From the NCBI GenBank assembly GCA_038528605.1, contig JBCBEP010000001.1, forward strand, positions 25,202 through 89,201: a stretch of DNA of 64,000 nt, read 5' to 3'. A program made the translations under genes and the position numbers. The notes under the pieces are model-generated. The model worked only from the letters and a program-made list of their open reading frames with translations. It did not search any database and had not been told where the DNA came from. The DNA comes from Thermohalobaculum sp038528605. GTDB taxonomy: Bacteria > Pseudomonadota > Alphaproteobacteria > Rhodobacterales > Rhodobacteraceae. Shown piece by piece: positions 42,784 through 50,761 of this stretch (position 1 is the stretch's first letter; every line of letters starts with the position of its first letter).

Positions 42784-43941
42784 TCAGTCGCCGAGCTGCA
42801 CAAGGTCGCTCATCAGTCCCTTGGTCCCGTTATGCACGGTCAGCCGCTCGACCTTCCCGGCGATCTCCGTCAGCGCCTCCAGCTCCTTGAGGCGCAGCAT
42901 CACCGGGTTCTCCGCCATCACCTTCGCGGTGTTGAGGAGCGCGCGCGTCGCCGCCGTCTCCTCTCGCCGCCGGATGATGTTGGCCTCCGCCTCCTTCTCG
43001 GCGGCCACCACGCGGTTCAGGATCTCGCGCATATCGCCCGGCAGGATCACGTCCTTGAGCGCGATCTCGCCGACCTCGAGGCCGATCTCCGCCATCTCCC
43101 GGCGCACCTGCCCGGCCGCCTCGGCATCCACCGTCACCTTCTCGGCGAGGAGGCTGTCGAGGGTCCGCGCGCCGAGCGCCCGGCGGAAGGCCAGCTGCAG
43201 CGCCCCGTGGAGCGCATCCGCGAAGTCCTTCACCATGGTCGCGGCCTTCACGGCATCGACCACACGGAAGCGCGCGGCGAGGTTCACGCGGATCGTCACG
43301 CGGTCCGCCGTCAGCACCTCCTGGCCTGTGACCTCGTAGGTCCGCGCCCGGAGGTCGACGAGCTTCACGCTCACCGCCTGGCCGAGGTTCCAGAAGAAGT
43401 GCACCCCCGGCGCGAGCGTGCCCCGGAAGGCCCCGCCCACATGGAGCACACCCACCTGGCCCGGCTCGACCGTCGCGCGCACCACCGCGCCGCCGATCAC
43501 CCGTTCGCCGACCGCCTGCTCGATGGCCCGCGTAAGCGCCGCCGGCACCGCAAGTCCGGGCTCCACGGCGAAGCGTCGGATCTCCCAGGGGCCGGCTGCG
43601 GTCCAGTAGAGCGTCCGCTCCTTCGGCCCGCGGCTCACGGCAACCAGCGCGCCGTCGCGCATCAGCACCGCCACCTCGCCCTCGCCGGCCGCGAACACCG
43701 TCAGGTGCTCGGCCACAAGGTCGGGCCGCGCCGCTTCAAGCGCCCGCGCGTAGCGGGACGTGAAGACCGGCTGGTTCAGGTCATGGCGCTCGGTCTCGAG
43801 CGCGCCCCGGCGGTTCGGCAGCCGGTGCTCGCCCGGTCCGAGGATGCCCGTGAACCGGCCCTTGTGGAGCGCGACCACGCGCTCGTTTTCCGCGACGCGG
43901 ACCCGGGCCACGCCCATGATCCGGTCAGTAAGGGTCGTCAT
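42784..43941 (-). CDS. Slipin / SPFH (band 7) domain protein
   Basis: A 385-residue SPFH-family protein related to slipins (stomatin-like). The SPFH domain runs from about residue 155 to 320 (VVRATVEPGQVGVLHVGG, then LTADRVTIRVNLAARFRVVD, and LQLAFRRALGARTLDSLLAE), followed by a helical RRREETAATRALLNTAKVMAENPVM segment typical of slipins. No clear N-terminal membrane helix is seen, unlike most slipins, so membrane binding may rely on another mechanism. No NfeD-type partner is adjacent. These proteins organise membrane microdomains. Confidence 0.88.
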   Translation of the reverse strand: MTTLTDRIMGVARVRVAENERVVALHKGRFTGILGPGEHRLPNRRGALETERHDLNQPVFTSRYARALEAARPDLVAEHLTVFAAGEGEVAVLMRDGALVAVSRGPKERTLYWTAAGPWEIRRFAVEPGLAVPAALTRAIEQAVGERVIGGAVVRATVEPGQVGVLHVGGAFRGTLAPGVHFFWNLGQAVSVKLVDLRARTYEVTGQEVLTADRVTIRVNLAARFRVVDAVKAATMVKDFADALHGALQLAFRRALGARTLDSLLAEKVTVDAEAAGQVRREMAEIGLEVGEIALKDVILPGDMREILNRVVAAEKEAEANIIRRREETAATRALLNTAKVMAENPVMLRLKELEALTEIAGKVERLTVHNGTKGLMSDLVQLGD

Positions 43942-44326
43942 GTCGTCATCCTCCTGACGTTAACGGTCGTCATCGGTGGTCCTCGTCGGGGGACCACGGC
44001 GGTCTTTGCGCGCACCTCCTTTCGCGTTGGCAACGCCCGCCGGACCGTCCGGCGGGGTGAGTCGGGTGGGTTCCGGAACCGGTCCCGCGCCGCGCCCGGC
44101 GGGCCCCGGCGAGCGGGGAGCCGGGAGGCGAAGGCGGAGCCTCGGGCGCGGCGGCCTGTTGCCTCGGAGAGACAACCGATCGCCTGACCCTCGGCCTGGC
44201 CCCCGCCCGCCGCCCCCATCATCCGGAGCGCAGGCCGAGCGTGGCGGCGGAGCATGCGGGCCGCCCGCCGAGGCGGACAGGCGCCGCCGGCCCCGCAGGA
44301 CCGGCCCCGAAACCCGTTAGTGAAGT
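43942..44326. other. GC-rich stretch upstream of the slipin gene
   Basis: About 385 bases without a supported gene. Near the slipin start a hairpin GTGGTCC (43976-43982) / GGACCAC (43991-43997) could lie in the slipin leader. Frames in this region have no ribosome site and skewed composition. Nothing else recognised. Confidence 0.4.
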
Positions 44327-44399
44327 CCAGCGTTACAGGCTGGGGAGGGAGTCGAACCCTCAGTCCTTTGCAGGGACTACCCTTCGTTCCCGAAGAACG
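44327..44399 (-). other. Array of four tRNA-arm-like hairpins
   Basis: Reading the - strand, four hairpins with perfect 5-bp stems follow one another: 44385-44399 (5-base loop), 44362-44378 (7-base loop CTGCAAA, like a tRNA-Cys anticodon loop), 44345-44361 (7-base loop TTCGACT, exactly a T-loop) and 44327-44343 (7-base loop CTGTAAC, like a tRNA-Tyr anticodon loop). No acceptor stem or standard spacing joins them into a normal tRNA. They look like relics of tRNA genes or part of a structured RNA that continues from the tRNA-like gene at 44403. Confidence 0.45.
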
Positions 44400-44402
44400 A
44401 GG

Positions 44403-44475
44403 TTGCGTTGGCTGGAGTTGAACCAGCGACAACCGGATTTCGCGTCCGGTGCTCTATCCACTGAGCTACAGCGCA
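44403..44475 (-). tRNA. tRNA-like gene with atypical anticodon loop
   Basis: A 73-base cloverleaf on the - strand: D-arm GCTC-AGTGGATA-GAGC, anticodon arm CCGGA-CGCGAAA-TCCGG, 5-base variable loop, T-arm GCTGG-TTCAACT-CCAGC and a 7-bp acceptor stem with one C-A mismatch (TGCGCTG with CAACGCA). The anticodon loop lacks the invariant U33; read strictly the anticodon would be CGA, which does not fit a short variable loop. No CCA is encoded. It may be a tRNA pseudogene, a special-purpose tRNA-like RNA, or a tRNA altered by integration. Confidence 0.45.
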
Positions 44476-44757
44476 TGTGCCACTCCTTCTCATCGCGCCC
44501 CGGGATGCGGCGACGGCATGGCCGCCCCGCACCGGTGGTCGGGAAACGCCAGCCGCTGGGGTCGCGTGGTCCAAAGCGGAGCCGCTGGATGGTCCGAATC
44601 GCCCGGCAGGCGCAACGAGAAACCGCAACGCGTGCCGTCGTGGCAACATAGAGTGCAGCTTTGCCACAGTCTGACGGATGCCCGTCATAATGGCCGCCTT
44701 GACCGGGACCCTGCTTCGGCGCGACACCACCGCCAGATCCGAAAACGGGAGGAACCC

Positions 44758-46212
44758 ATGTTCGACCTCAGCGAACGCAGCCTGCTCGCCGCGCAGTCCT
44801 ATATCGACGGCGAGTGGGTCGGCGCGGCCGACGGCAAGACCTTCGAGGTGCTAAACCCCTCGACTGGCGAGAAAATCGCCGATGTGGCCGATTGCAGCGT
44901 GGCCGATACCGAGCGCGCAATCGAGGCCGCGCACCGCGCCCAGCCCGCCTGGGCGGCGATGACCGCGAAGGAGCGCGCGACCATCCTCCGCCGCTGGTTC
45001 GAGCTCATGATGGAGTATCAGGACGATCTCGGACGGCTGCTCACGGCCGAGCAGGGCAAGCCGCTGGCCGAGGCCAAGGGCGAGATCGCCTATGGCGCGA
45101 GCTTCATCGAGTGGTTCGCCGAGGAGGCCAAGCGCATCTATGGCGAGACCATTCCGGGCCACCAGGCGGACAAGCGGCTGATGGTGCTCCGCCAGCCCAT
45201 CGGCGTGGTCGGCGCCATCACGCCCTGGAACTTCCCGAACGCCATGATCACCCGCAAGGCCGCCCCGGCGCTGGCCGCGGGCTGCACCTTCGTGGTGCGC
45301 CCGGCCACGCTCACGCCCCTCTCCTGCACGGCCATGGCGGTGCTGGCGGAGAAGGCGGGGATCCCGAAGGGGGTCTTCAGCGTCATCACGTCGACCGACT
45401 CGCGCGGTGTGGGCAAGATCCTCTGCGAGCATGAAAAGGTCGCGAAGATCACCTTCACCGGCAGCACCGAGGTGGGCCGTATCCTGATGCGTCAGTCCGC
45501 CGACACCATCAAGAAGATGAGCCTCGAGCTCGGCGGCAACGCGCCCTTCATCGTGTTCGATGACGCGGATCTCGACGCCGCCGTCGAGGGGGCGATCATG
45601 TGCAAGTTCCGCAATGCCGGGCAGACCTGCGTGTGCGCCAACCGTATTTATGTGCAGGCCGGTGTCTACGATGCCTTCGCCGAGAAGCTGAAGGCTGCCG
45701 TGGCCGAGCTGAAGGTGGGTGACGGGTTCGAGGACGGCGTGAAGATCGGCCCGATGATCGAGCCCAAGGCCATCGAAAAGGTCGAGGAGCACATCGCGGA
45801 CGCCACCAAGCGCGGCGCCGAGGTGATCATCGGCGGCAAGCGCGCGGCGCAGGGCGACATGTTCTTCGAGCCCACGGTGATGACCGGCGTGCCGAAGGAT
45901 GCGCTTGTGAGCTGTGAGGAGACCTTCGGGCCGGTGGCCCCGCTCTTCCGCTTCGAGACCGATGAAGAGGCGGTGGCGCTCGCCAACGACACCATCTTCG
46001 GCCTTGCCGCGTATTTCTACGCCAAGGATCTCAGCCGCGTCTGGCGCGTGGCCGAAGGGCTCGAGAGCGGGATCGTCGGCGTGAACACCGGCATCATCTC
46101 GACCGAGGTGGCGCCCTTTGGCGGCGTGAAACAGTCCGGCCTTGGCCGCGAGGGCTCGAAGCACGGCATCGAAGAGTATCTCGAGATGAAATACATCTGC
46201 ATGGGCGTCTGA
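44758..46212 (+). CDS. gabD: NADP-dependent succinate-semialdehyde dehydrogenase
   Basis: A 484-residue aldehyde dehydrogenase matching GabD, which oxidises succinate semialdehyde to succinate in GABA breakdown. Signature segments: the cofactor region ITPWNFPNAMITRKAAPALA near residue 155, ITFTGSTEVGRILM near 235, the catalytic Glu in LELGGNAPFIVF near 258, and the nucleophile Cys in NAGQTCVCANRI near 290. The end, FGGVKQSGLGREGSKHG, is also GabD-like. The ATG at 44758 follows GGGAGGA. No gabT or transporter is adjacent. A glutarate semialdehyde role is possible. Confidence 0.92.
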   Translation: MFDLSERSLLAAQSYIDGEWVGAADGKTFEVLNPSTGEKIADVADCSVADTERAIEAAHRAQPAWAAMTAKERATILRRWFELMMEYQDDLGRLLTAEQGKPLAEAKGEIAYGASFIEWFAEEAKRIYGETIPGHQADKRLMVLRQPIGVVGAITPWNFPNAMITRKAAPALAAGCTFVVRPATLTPLSCTAMAVLAEKAGIPKGVFSVITSTDSRGVGKILCEHEKVAKITFTGSTEVGRILMRQSADTIKKMSLELGGNAPFIVFDDADLDAAVEGAIMCKFRNAGQTCVCANRIYVQAGVYDAFAEKLKAAVAELKVGDGFEDGVKIGPMIEPKAIEKVEEHIADATKRGAEVIIGGKRAAQGDMFFEPTVMTGVPKDALVSCEETFGPVAPLFRFETDEEAVALANDTIFGLAAYFYAKDLSRVWRVAEGLESGIVGVNTGIISTEVAPFGGVKQSGLGREGSKHGIEEYLEMKYICMGV

Positions 46213-46229
46213 TCCCGCACCACCGCGGC

Positions 46230-46471
46230 AAGCGGCATCCCGGCTGGTCGCCGGGATCGGTTGTTGCGGGGTTTCTGCTGGGCGGGCCCGGGGGCGATGC
46301 TCCCGGGCCTTCTGCGTTTGGCAGGGGCCGCTTGAGGGGCTTGGGAGGCGCCGCGAGGGCGCCCTTTCCAGCATGATCGAAAGACGGACCGCGTCAAGGA
46401 CGCGCCCGATCCGCGATCGGGCCCGCCGGCGCTGCCGGTGGCGTTGCCATCCTTGACCCGATCCGGCCTTC
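46230..46471 (-). repeat. Dispersed palindromic repeat, copy 2
   Basis: The inverted partner of 42509-42727. Matching blocks are 46230-46256, 46335-46400 and 46449-46471. Between the first two blocks it contains the gabD terminator hairpin, which copy 1 lacks. Together with copy 1 it flanks the slipin gene, the tRNA-like array and gabD. Confidence 0.85.
46285..46311 (+). terminator. Terminator after gabD
   Basis: GGCCCGGG (46285-46292) pairs with CCCGGGCC (46302-46309) around nine bases, followed by TTCTGCGTTTG. It is 72 bases after the stop, inside the dispersed repeat. Confidence 0.65.
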
Positions 46472-46478
46472 GGGCGGA

Positions 46479-47399
46479 TCAGGCGAGCGTGGTGTCCTTC
46501 GGGACGGGGAAGCCGCGCAGGAAGGTTTCGGCAGGCTGGGGGCCTTTGCCCGCGCGCTGGAGGGTGGTGAGGTGGACGGCGCCGGTGCCGCAGGCGATGG
46601 TGAGACCGTCGTCCATCGCCGTGCCGGGCGGAGGGCCGCTGTCGCCGTCAACGGCCTCGGCCATCAGCACTTTCACCCGTTCGCCGGCGATCTCGCACCA
46701 GGCGCCGGGGAAGGGGCTTAGGCCGCGGATATGGGCGGAGACCGCCTCGGCCGGCATCGTCCAGTCGATCCGGGCTTCGGCCTTCTCGATCTTTGCGGCG
46801 TAGGTGATGCCTTTCGCGGGTTGGGGCTCGGCGGGGAGGGGGCCCTCGGCGAGCCGGGCGAGGGTTTCGGTCATGAGGTGGGCGGAGAGGGTGGCGAGCC
46901 GGTCGTGCAGTGTGCCGGCAGTGTCCTCGGCGCCGATGGGGAGCGATGCGCGGGCGAGCACGGGCCCGGTGTCGAGCCCCGCCTCCATCTGCATGATGCA
47001 CACGCCGGTTTCCGCGTCGCCCGCCATGATGGCGCGCTGGATGGGGGCGGCGCCGCGCCAGCGGGGCAGGAGGGAGGCATGGGCGTTGAGGCAGCCGAGC
47101 CGGGGTGCGTCGAGGGCTGCCTGGGGCAGGATCTGGCCGTAGGCGACCACCACCGCGACATCGGGCTCATAAGCTGCGAAGCGGGCGACCACGTCCTTGT
47201 TGCGAAATCGCTCCGGCGTCTCCACCGGAAAGCCATGCGCCTCCGCCGCACGATGCACGGGCGAGGGGCGCAGTGCCTTGCCGCGGCCGGCGGGGCGGGG
47301 CGGCTGGGTGTAGACGGCGGCGATCTCGTGGCCTGCCGCCACGAGTGCCTCGAGCACCGGTACGGCGAAATCGGGCGTGCCCATGAAGACGATGCGCAT
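46479..47399 (-). CDS. fmt: Methionyl-tRNA formyltransferase
   Basis: Fmt formylates initiator Met-tRNA. The 306-residue product has MRIVFMGTPDFAVPVLEAL at the start, the folate-site LNAHASLLPRWRGAAPIQRA near residue 108 with the catalytic Asn-His, and GVCIMQMEAGLDTGPVL with the catalytic Asp. The C-terminal tRNA-binding domain starts near ISPFPGAW-like sequence (LSPFPGAWCEI). It follows def on the same strand at 33 bases; the two enzymes add and remove the formyl group. Confidence 0.95.
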   Translation of the reverse strand: MRIVFMGTPDFAVPVLEALVAAGHEIAAVYTQPPRPAGRGKALRPSPVHRAAEAHGFPVETPERFRNKDVVARFAAYEPDVAVVVAYGQILPQAALDAPRLGCLNAHASLLPRWRGAAPIQRAIMAGDAETGVCIMQMEAGLDTGPVLARASLPIGAEDTAGTLHDRLATLSAHLMTETLARLAEGPLPAEPQPAKGITYAAKIEKAEARIDWTMPAEAVSAHIRGLSPFPGAWCEIAGERVKVLMAEAVDGDSGPPPGTAMDDGLTIACGTGAVHLTTLQRAGKGPQPAETFLRGFPVPKDTTLA

Positions 47400-47432
47400 G
47401 GGCAGGGCTCCTCGATGCGGGGATCGTAAGGC

Positions 47433-47987
47433 TCAGCCCTCGCGGGCGAGCTCATCGGCGCGGCGCGCACGGTCCCGCTTCAGCTTCTTCATCTTCTCGG
47501 TGATGAGGCGGCGGCGCATGGGGCCCAGCATGTCGATGAAGAGCTTGCCGTTCAGATGGTCGATCTCGTGCTGCACGCAGACCGCCCAGATGCCGGTGAA
47601 GTCCTCTTCCTGCTCGGCGCCCGTCTCGTCGAGCCAGCGGACGCGCACGGCGCTCGGGCGCTTGATGTCGGCATAGATGTCGGGGATCGAGAGGCAGCCT
47701 TCCTCCTCCACCACCATCTCCTCGGACGACCAGACGATCTCGGGGTTGGCGAGTTTCAGGGGGCGCAGCTCCCCTTCCTTCGCCTCGTCGTCCCGCGCCG
47801 CGCAGTCCATCACCACCACGCGCAGGTTCACGCCGACCTGCGGGGCGGCGAGGCCGATGCCGGGGGCGTCATACATGGTGGAGAGCATGTCATCCATCAG
47901 CGCACGGACCTCGTCATCGACCGCCGGGACGGGGTCGCAGACCTTTTTCAGCCGGGGATCCGGATGGAGGACGATGGGCCTGATCAT
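47433..47987 (-). CDS. def: Peptide deformylase
   Basis: Def removes the N-formyl group from new proteins. The 184-residue sequence has all three motifs: GIGLAAPQVG at 43-52, EGCLSIP with metal ligand Cys98, and QHEIDHLNG with His140, Glu141 and His144. The segment EGCLSIPDIYADIKRP is type 1. It stands first in a def-fmt pair, the common order. Confidence 0.96.
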   Translation of the reverse strand: MIRPIVLHPDPRLKKVCDPVPAVDDEVRALMDDMLSTMYDAPGIGLAAPQVGVNLRVVVMDCAARDDEAKEGELRPLKLANPEIVWSSEEMVVEEEGCLSIPDIYADIKRPSAVRVRWLDETGAEQEEDFTGIWAVCVQHEIDHLNGKLFIDMLGPMRRRLITEKMKKLKRDRARRADELAREG

Positions 47988-48052
47988 GCGCCGGAGCTAT
48001 GGGATCGCGCGCCGGGGGTCAAGCCGACGGCGCGCGGCGGTGGCGCCTGGCG

Positions 48053-48592
48053 TCAGAGCTCACCGTCCCAGTAGCCGGCCTTCATGTCGTTCCGGATGAA
48101 GTGGATGATGCGTGGCCTTTCGCTGGCCTGATCGGCGCGCATGGGCCCGCTGCCGGCAAGGAAGCCGATCTTGCCGCTGTCCGGGTAGACGAAGACATCC
48201 GTGGGCTCGAGCGTGCTGAGGGCGAGATAGCGCAGCTCCTCCGTGCCGGTGTTCTCGATCTGGAAGGCGATGCCGGTGCCCGCTTCGCCATAGGCGATGT
48301 CGCCGGGGGCCAGGGGGTAGGTGTCGTCGCCGTGGTGGAACGTGCCGGTGCCGGCCAGGATCACGAACATCTCATCGTTGGTCATGTGGTAGTGGCGCGG
48401 CCAGGCCTTCTTGCCGGGGGGCACCACCGTCAGCGTCGCGCCGAGCTTGCGGCTGCCGAGCGCGCGGCCGACGGCGCCGAGGCGCGCCTCGAAATCCGCG
48501 CCGGGGCTGTTGGTGTCGGAGAAGGCGGGGTCGGCGAGCACGGCCTCCATGTTGACGACGGGCTTGGGCTTCGGTGGGGTCTCGGCGGTCAT
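48053..48592 (-). CDS. Cupin domain protein
   Basis: A 179-residue protein with a single cupin barrel: motif 1 around PRHYHMTNDEMFVILAGTGT (His-X-His and Glu ligands) and motif 2 around APGDIAYGEAGTGIAFQIEN, where the usual second His is not evident. Similar to short cupins found with metal enzymes or as regulators; function unknown. The start at 48592 has AAGGAGCG; a longer frame to 48655 has none. It lies alone between def and the divergent mcl1. Confidence 0.82.
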   Translation of the reverse strand: MTAETPPKPKPVVNMEAVLADPAFSDTNSPGADFEARLGAVGRALGSRKLGATLTVVPPGKKAWPRHYHMTNDEMFVILAGTGTFHHGDDTYPLAPGDIAYGEAGTGIAFQIENTGTEELRYLALSTLEPTDVFVYPDSGKIGFLAGSGPMRADQASERPRIIHFIRNDMKAGYWDGEL

Positions 48593-48772
48593 GGCACGCT
48601 CCTTCGGTTGGTGCAGGCAAGTTAGCCGCGGAGCATGACGGGGCCGCGACGGCATTGACCGGTGCTGCGGCGCACACTAGGACAGCGGCGAAAGAAAATT
48701 GCGCCTAGTCGGCGCTCGCCCCAACATCATTGCCCGGCCCTCGCGCCGGTCAGCCGCCCGAGGAGTGATCTC

Positions 48773-49750
48773 ATGAGCTTCCTGGTCCAGCCCGCGCCGC
48801 CTGCCCGCCCGAACCGCTGCCAGCTTTTCGGCCCCGGCTCGAAGCCTGCGCTTTTCGAGAAGATGGCGGCCTCGGCGGCGGATGTGGCGAACCTCGACCT
48901 GGAGGACGCGGTGGCGCCGGACGACAAGATCGAGGCGCGCAAGAACGTCATCCAGGCGGTCAACGATGTGGATTGGGGGAACAAGACCCTCAGCGTGCGG
49001 ATCAATGGTCTCGACACGCCCTATTGGGTCCGGGACGTGGTTGACCTGGTGGAGCAGACCAACGGCCGGCTCGATCTCATCATGATCCCGAAGGCGGGGA
49101 ACGCGAAGGATGTCTACACCGTCGACGCGATGATCAGCGCGCTCGAGGCGGCGACGGGCAAGACCAAGCGGCTCGGCCTGGAAGTGATCATCGAGACGGC
49201 GGCGGGCCTTGCGCATGTGGAGGAGATCGCGGCTGCCTCGCCCCGGATGGAGGCCATGAGCCTCGGCCCGGCGGACTATGCGGCGTTCATGGGCATGGCG
49301 ACGACGGCGATCGGCGGCATGCAGGCGAACTATGCGATGATCGAGGACCCCCGCGAGGACGGCGGGGAGCGGGCGCGTCATTTCGCGGATCCCTGGCACT
49401 ATCCGACCGTGGCGATTGTGGCTGCCTGTCGGACCCACGGGGTGCTGCCGGTGGACGGGCCTTTCGGCGACTTTTCCGACCCCGAGGGCTTCAGGGCGCA
49501 AGCCTGGCGCTCGGCCACGCTCGGCATGGTGGGCAAATGGGCCATCCATCCGAGCCAGATCGCGCTCTCCAACGAGGTCTTCACGCCGTCGGACGCGGCG
49601 GTGACGAAGGCCAAGCGGATCATCGAGGCGATGGAGGAGGCGACCCGCTCTGGTGCAGGCGCGGTGACGCTCGACGGCAAGCTGATCGATCTCGCCTCCA
49701 TCCGCCAGGCGGAGGTGATCGTGAAGCAGGCGGCGCTGATCGGCGCCTGA
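48773..49750 (+). CDS. mcl1: L-malyl-CoA / beta-methylmalyl-CoA lyase
   Basis: A 325-residue CitE-like enzyme closely resembling Rhodobacter Mcl1, which splits methylmalyl-CoA to glyoxylate and propionyl-CoA and combines glyoxylate with acetyl-CoA in the ethylmalonyl-CoA pathway. Seen: the start MSFLVQPAPPARPNRCQLFG, metal/acid residues in VANLDLEDAVAPDDK, the LEVIIETAAGLAHVEEIAAA strand, and VDGPFGDFSDPEGFRAQAWR near residue 228. The start at 48773 follows AGGAGTG. Partner gene mcd lies at 24.8 kb. No epimerase or mutase of the pathway is in the window. Confidence 0.92.
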   Translation: MSFLVQPAPPARPNRCQLFGPGSKPALFEKMAASAADVANLDLEDAVAPDDKIEARKNVIQAVNDVDWGNKTLSVRINGLDTPYWVRDVVDLVEQTNGRLDLIMIPKAGNAKDVYTVDAMISALEAATGKTKRLGLEVIIETAAGLAHVEEIAAASPRMEAMSLGPADYAAFMGMATTAIGGMQANYAMIEDPREDGGERARHFADPWHYPTVAIVAACRTHGVLPVDGPFGDFSDPEGFRAQAWRSATLGMVGKWAIHPSQIALSNEVFTPSDAAVTKAKRIIEAMEEATRSGAGAVTLDGKLIDLASIRQAEVIVKQAALIGA

Positions 49751-49774
49751 ACTCTTCGGTTTCGCCGGCAGGTC

Positions 49775-49845
49775 GGGGCGGGCTGGCTGGTCGCCCCGGC
49801 TTCGGACCTGGCGGTCCTCAGCGGCCCGCCCGCCAGCCGCGCCCC
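49775..49845. repeat. GC-rich intergenic palindromic repeat, copy C
   Basis: Left block GGGGCGGGCTG, variable centre and right block CGGCCCGCCCGCCAGCC, as in the copies at 24532 and 34775. It starts 24 bases after the mcl1 stop and ends ten bases before the convergent methyltransferase gene. Confidence 0.7.
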
Positions 49846-49855
49846 ATCCGCCTCT

Positions 49856-50638
49856 TCAGGCGGGTTTCGAGACGGCGACGAAGACCCGGGTGCTGGAGAA
49901 GAAGGAGGCGCCGCGGGCGTCGAGCCCGTCGAGCTCCGCCTCCCAGGCGTCGATTTCTGCTGCGTCCATCGTGCCCTGGCCGCGCACATAGCCCGCAAGA
50001 AAGGCACGCGCGGTGAGGCTGTAGCTTCCGGCGCTGGCCGCTAGGTTGATGATGGGAAAACCGGTCGTGCCGGTTACCGTCAGCCCCGCCGCGCGCAGCC
50101 TCGGTGCGAGCGTGCGGGGCAGGCGCGGGTCGGCGCAGTGGGGCTCGAAGGCCTTGAGCATCCGTGCCATCCGCGCCGGGTTCTCGCTGTGCCACGCCAC
50201 CGCGTCCCAGTCGGTCGCCACCACGAGGCCCCGGCCCCCGGGTCGGATGACCCGGGCAAACTCCGCACAGAAGCCCTCGATATCCGCCACGTATTCGGCG
50301 ACCTGCACGGAGACGGCGACGTCGAACGACGCATCCGGCACGGGCAGGGCGGTGGCATCGCCCCGTTCGTAGCTGAGCCAGGGCCGGGTGTTGCGCGCGC
50401 GCGCCCGGGCGAGCAGGGCCTCCGATATGTCGAGGCCGAGCACCGCGCCTTCCATGCCCACCGCCTCGGCCATCTCCGCCGAGAGGAAGCCGGGGCCGCT
50501 GCCGATATCGATCACCCGCTGCCCCTGCCGGAGGGCGAGCTGGTCGAGGGTGAACCGGCGCTGCGCGGCCACGTCGCTGCCCCGATAGACTGCTTCGAGC
50601 CGCTCAGCGGCGGCCTCGTCGTAATCCATGCTGGCCAT
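49856..50638 (-). CDS. Class I SAM-dependent methyltransferase (UbiE-like)
   Basis: A 260-residue methyltransferase with SAM loop VIDIGSGPGFLSAEMAEAVG near residue 48, LGLDISEALLARAR and the DVAVSVQVAEYV strand. The fold core resembles the ubiquinone/menaquinone methyltransferase group, with a C-terminal helical region. Substrate unknown. The start at 50638 has GGGAGG at good spacing; a longer frame reaches 50662. Divergent from accA with 123 bases between. Confidence 0.83.
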   Translation of the reverse strand: MASMDYDEAAAERLEAVYRGSDVAAQRRFTLDQLALRQGQRVIDIGSGPGFLSAEMAEAVGMEGAVLGLDISEALLARARARNTRPWLSYERGDATALPVPDASFDVAVSVQVAEYVADIEGFCAEFARVIRPGGRGLVVATDWDAVAWHSENPARMARMLKAFEPHCADPRLPRTLAPRLRAAGLTVTGTTGFPIINLAASAGSYSLTARAFLAGYVRGQGTMDAAEIDAWEAELDGLDARGASFFSSTRVFVAVSKPA

Positions 50639-50761
50639 CCGCTTCCTCCCTCGAGTGTTCACGCAGCGTCAACTGCGGATAGCACCATGCCCAGCCGCCA
50701 GGATCAATCCGGCGCCGCCGGGCCGTTGCAACCGCGCCGCCGATGGGCCATGTGAGCGCGC

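Noticed and set aside
42586..44187. 533-codon frame on the + strand over the slipin gene and the repeat copy 1
   Set aside because: Antisense of the slipin gene, no motif; its first part is repeat-derived.
44362..44378. Complete tRNA-Cys gene around the GCA-like anticodon hairpin
   Set aside because: There is no D-arm or matching acceptor stem, and the T-arm follows without a variable loop, so only a hairpin relic is reported.
42509..46471. Composite transposon bounded by the inverted repeats
   Set aside because: No transposase or target-site duplication is visible and the genes between are ordinary; a dispersed repeat pair is the simpler reading.
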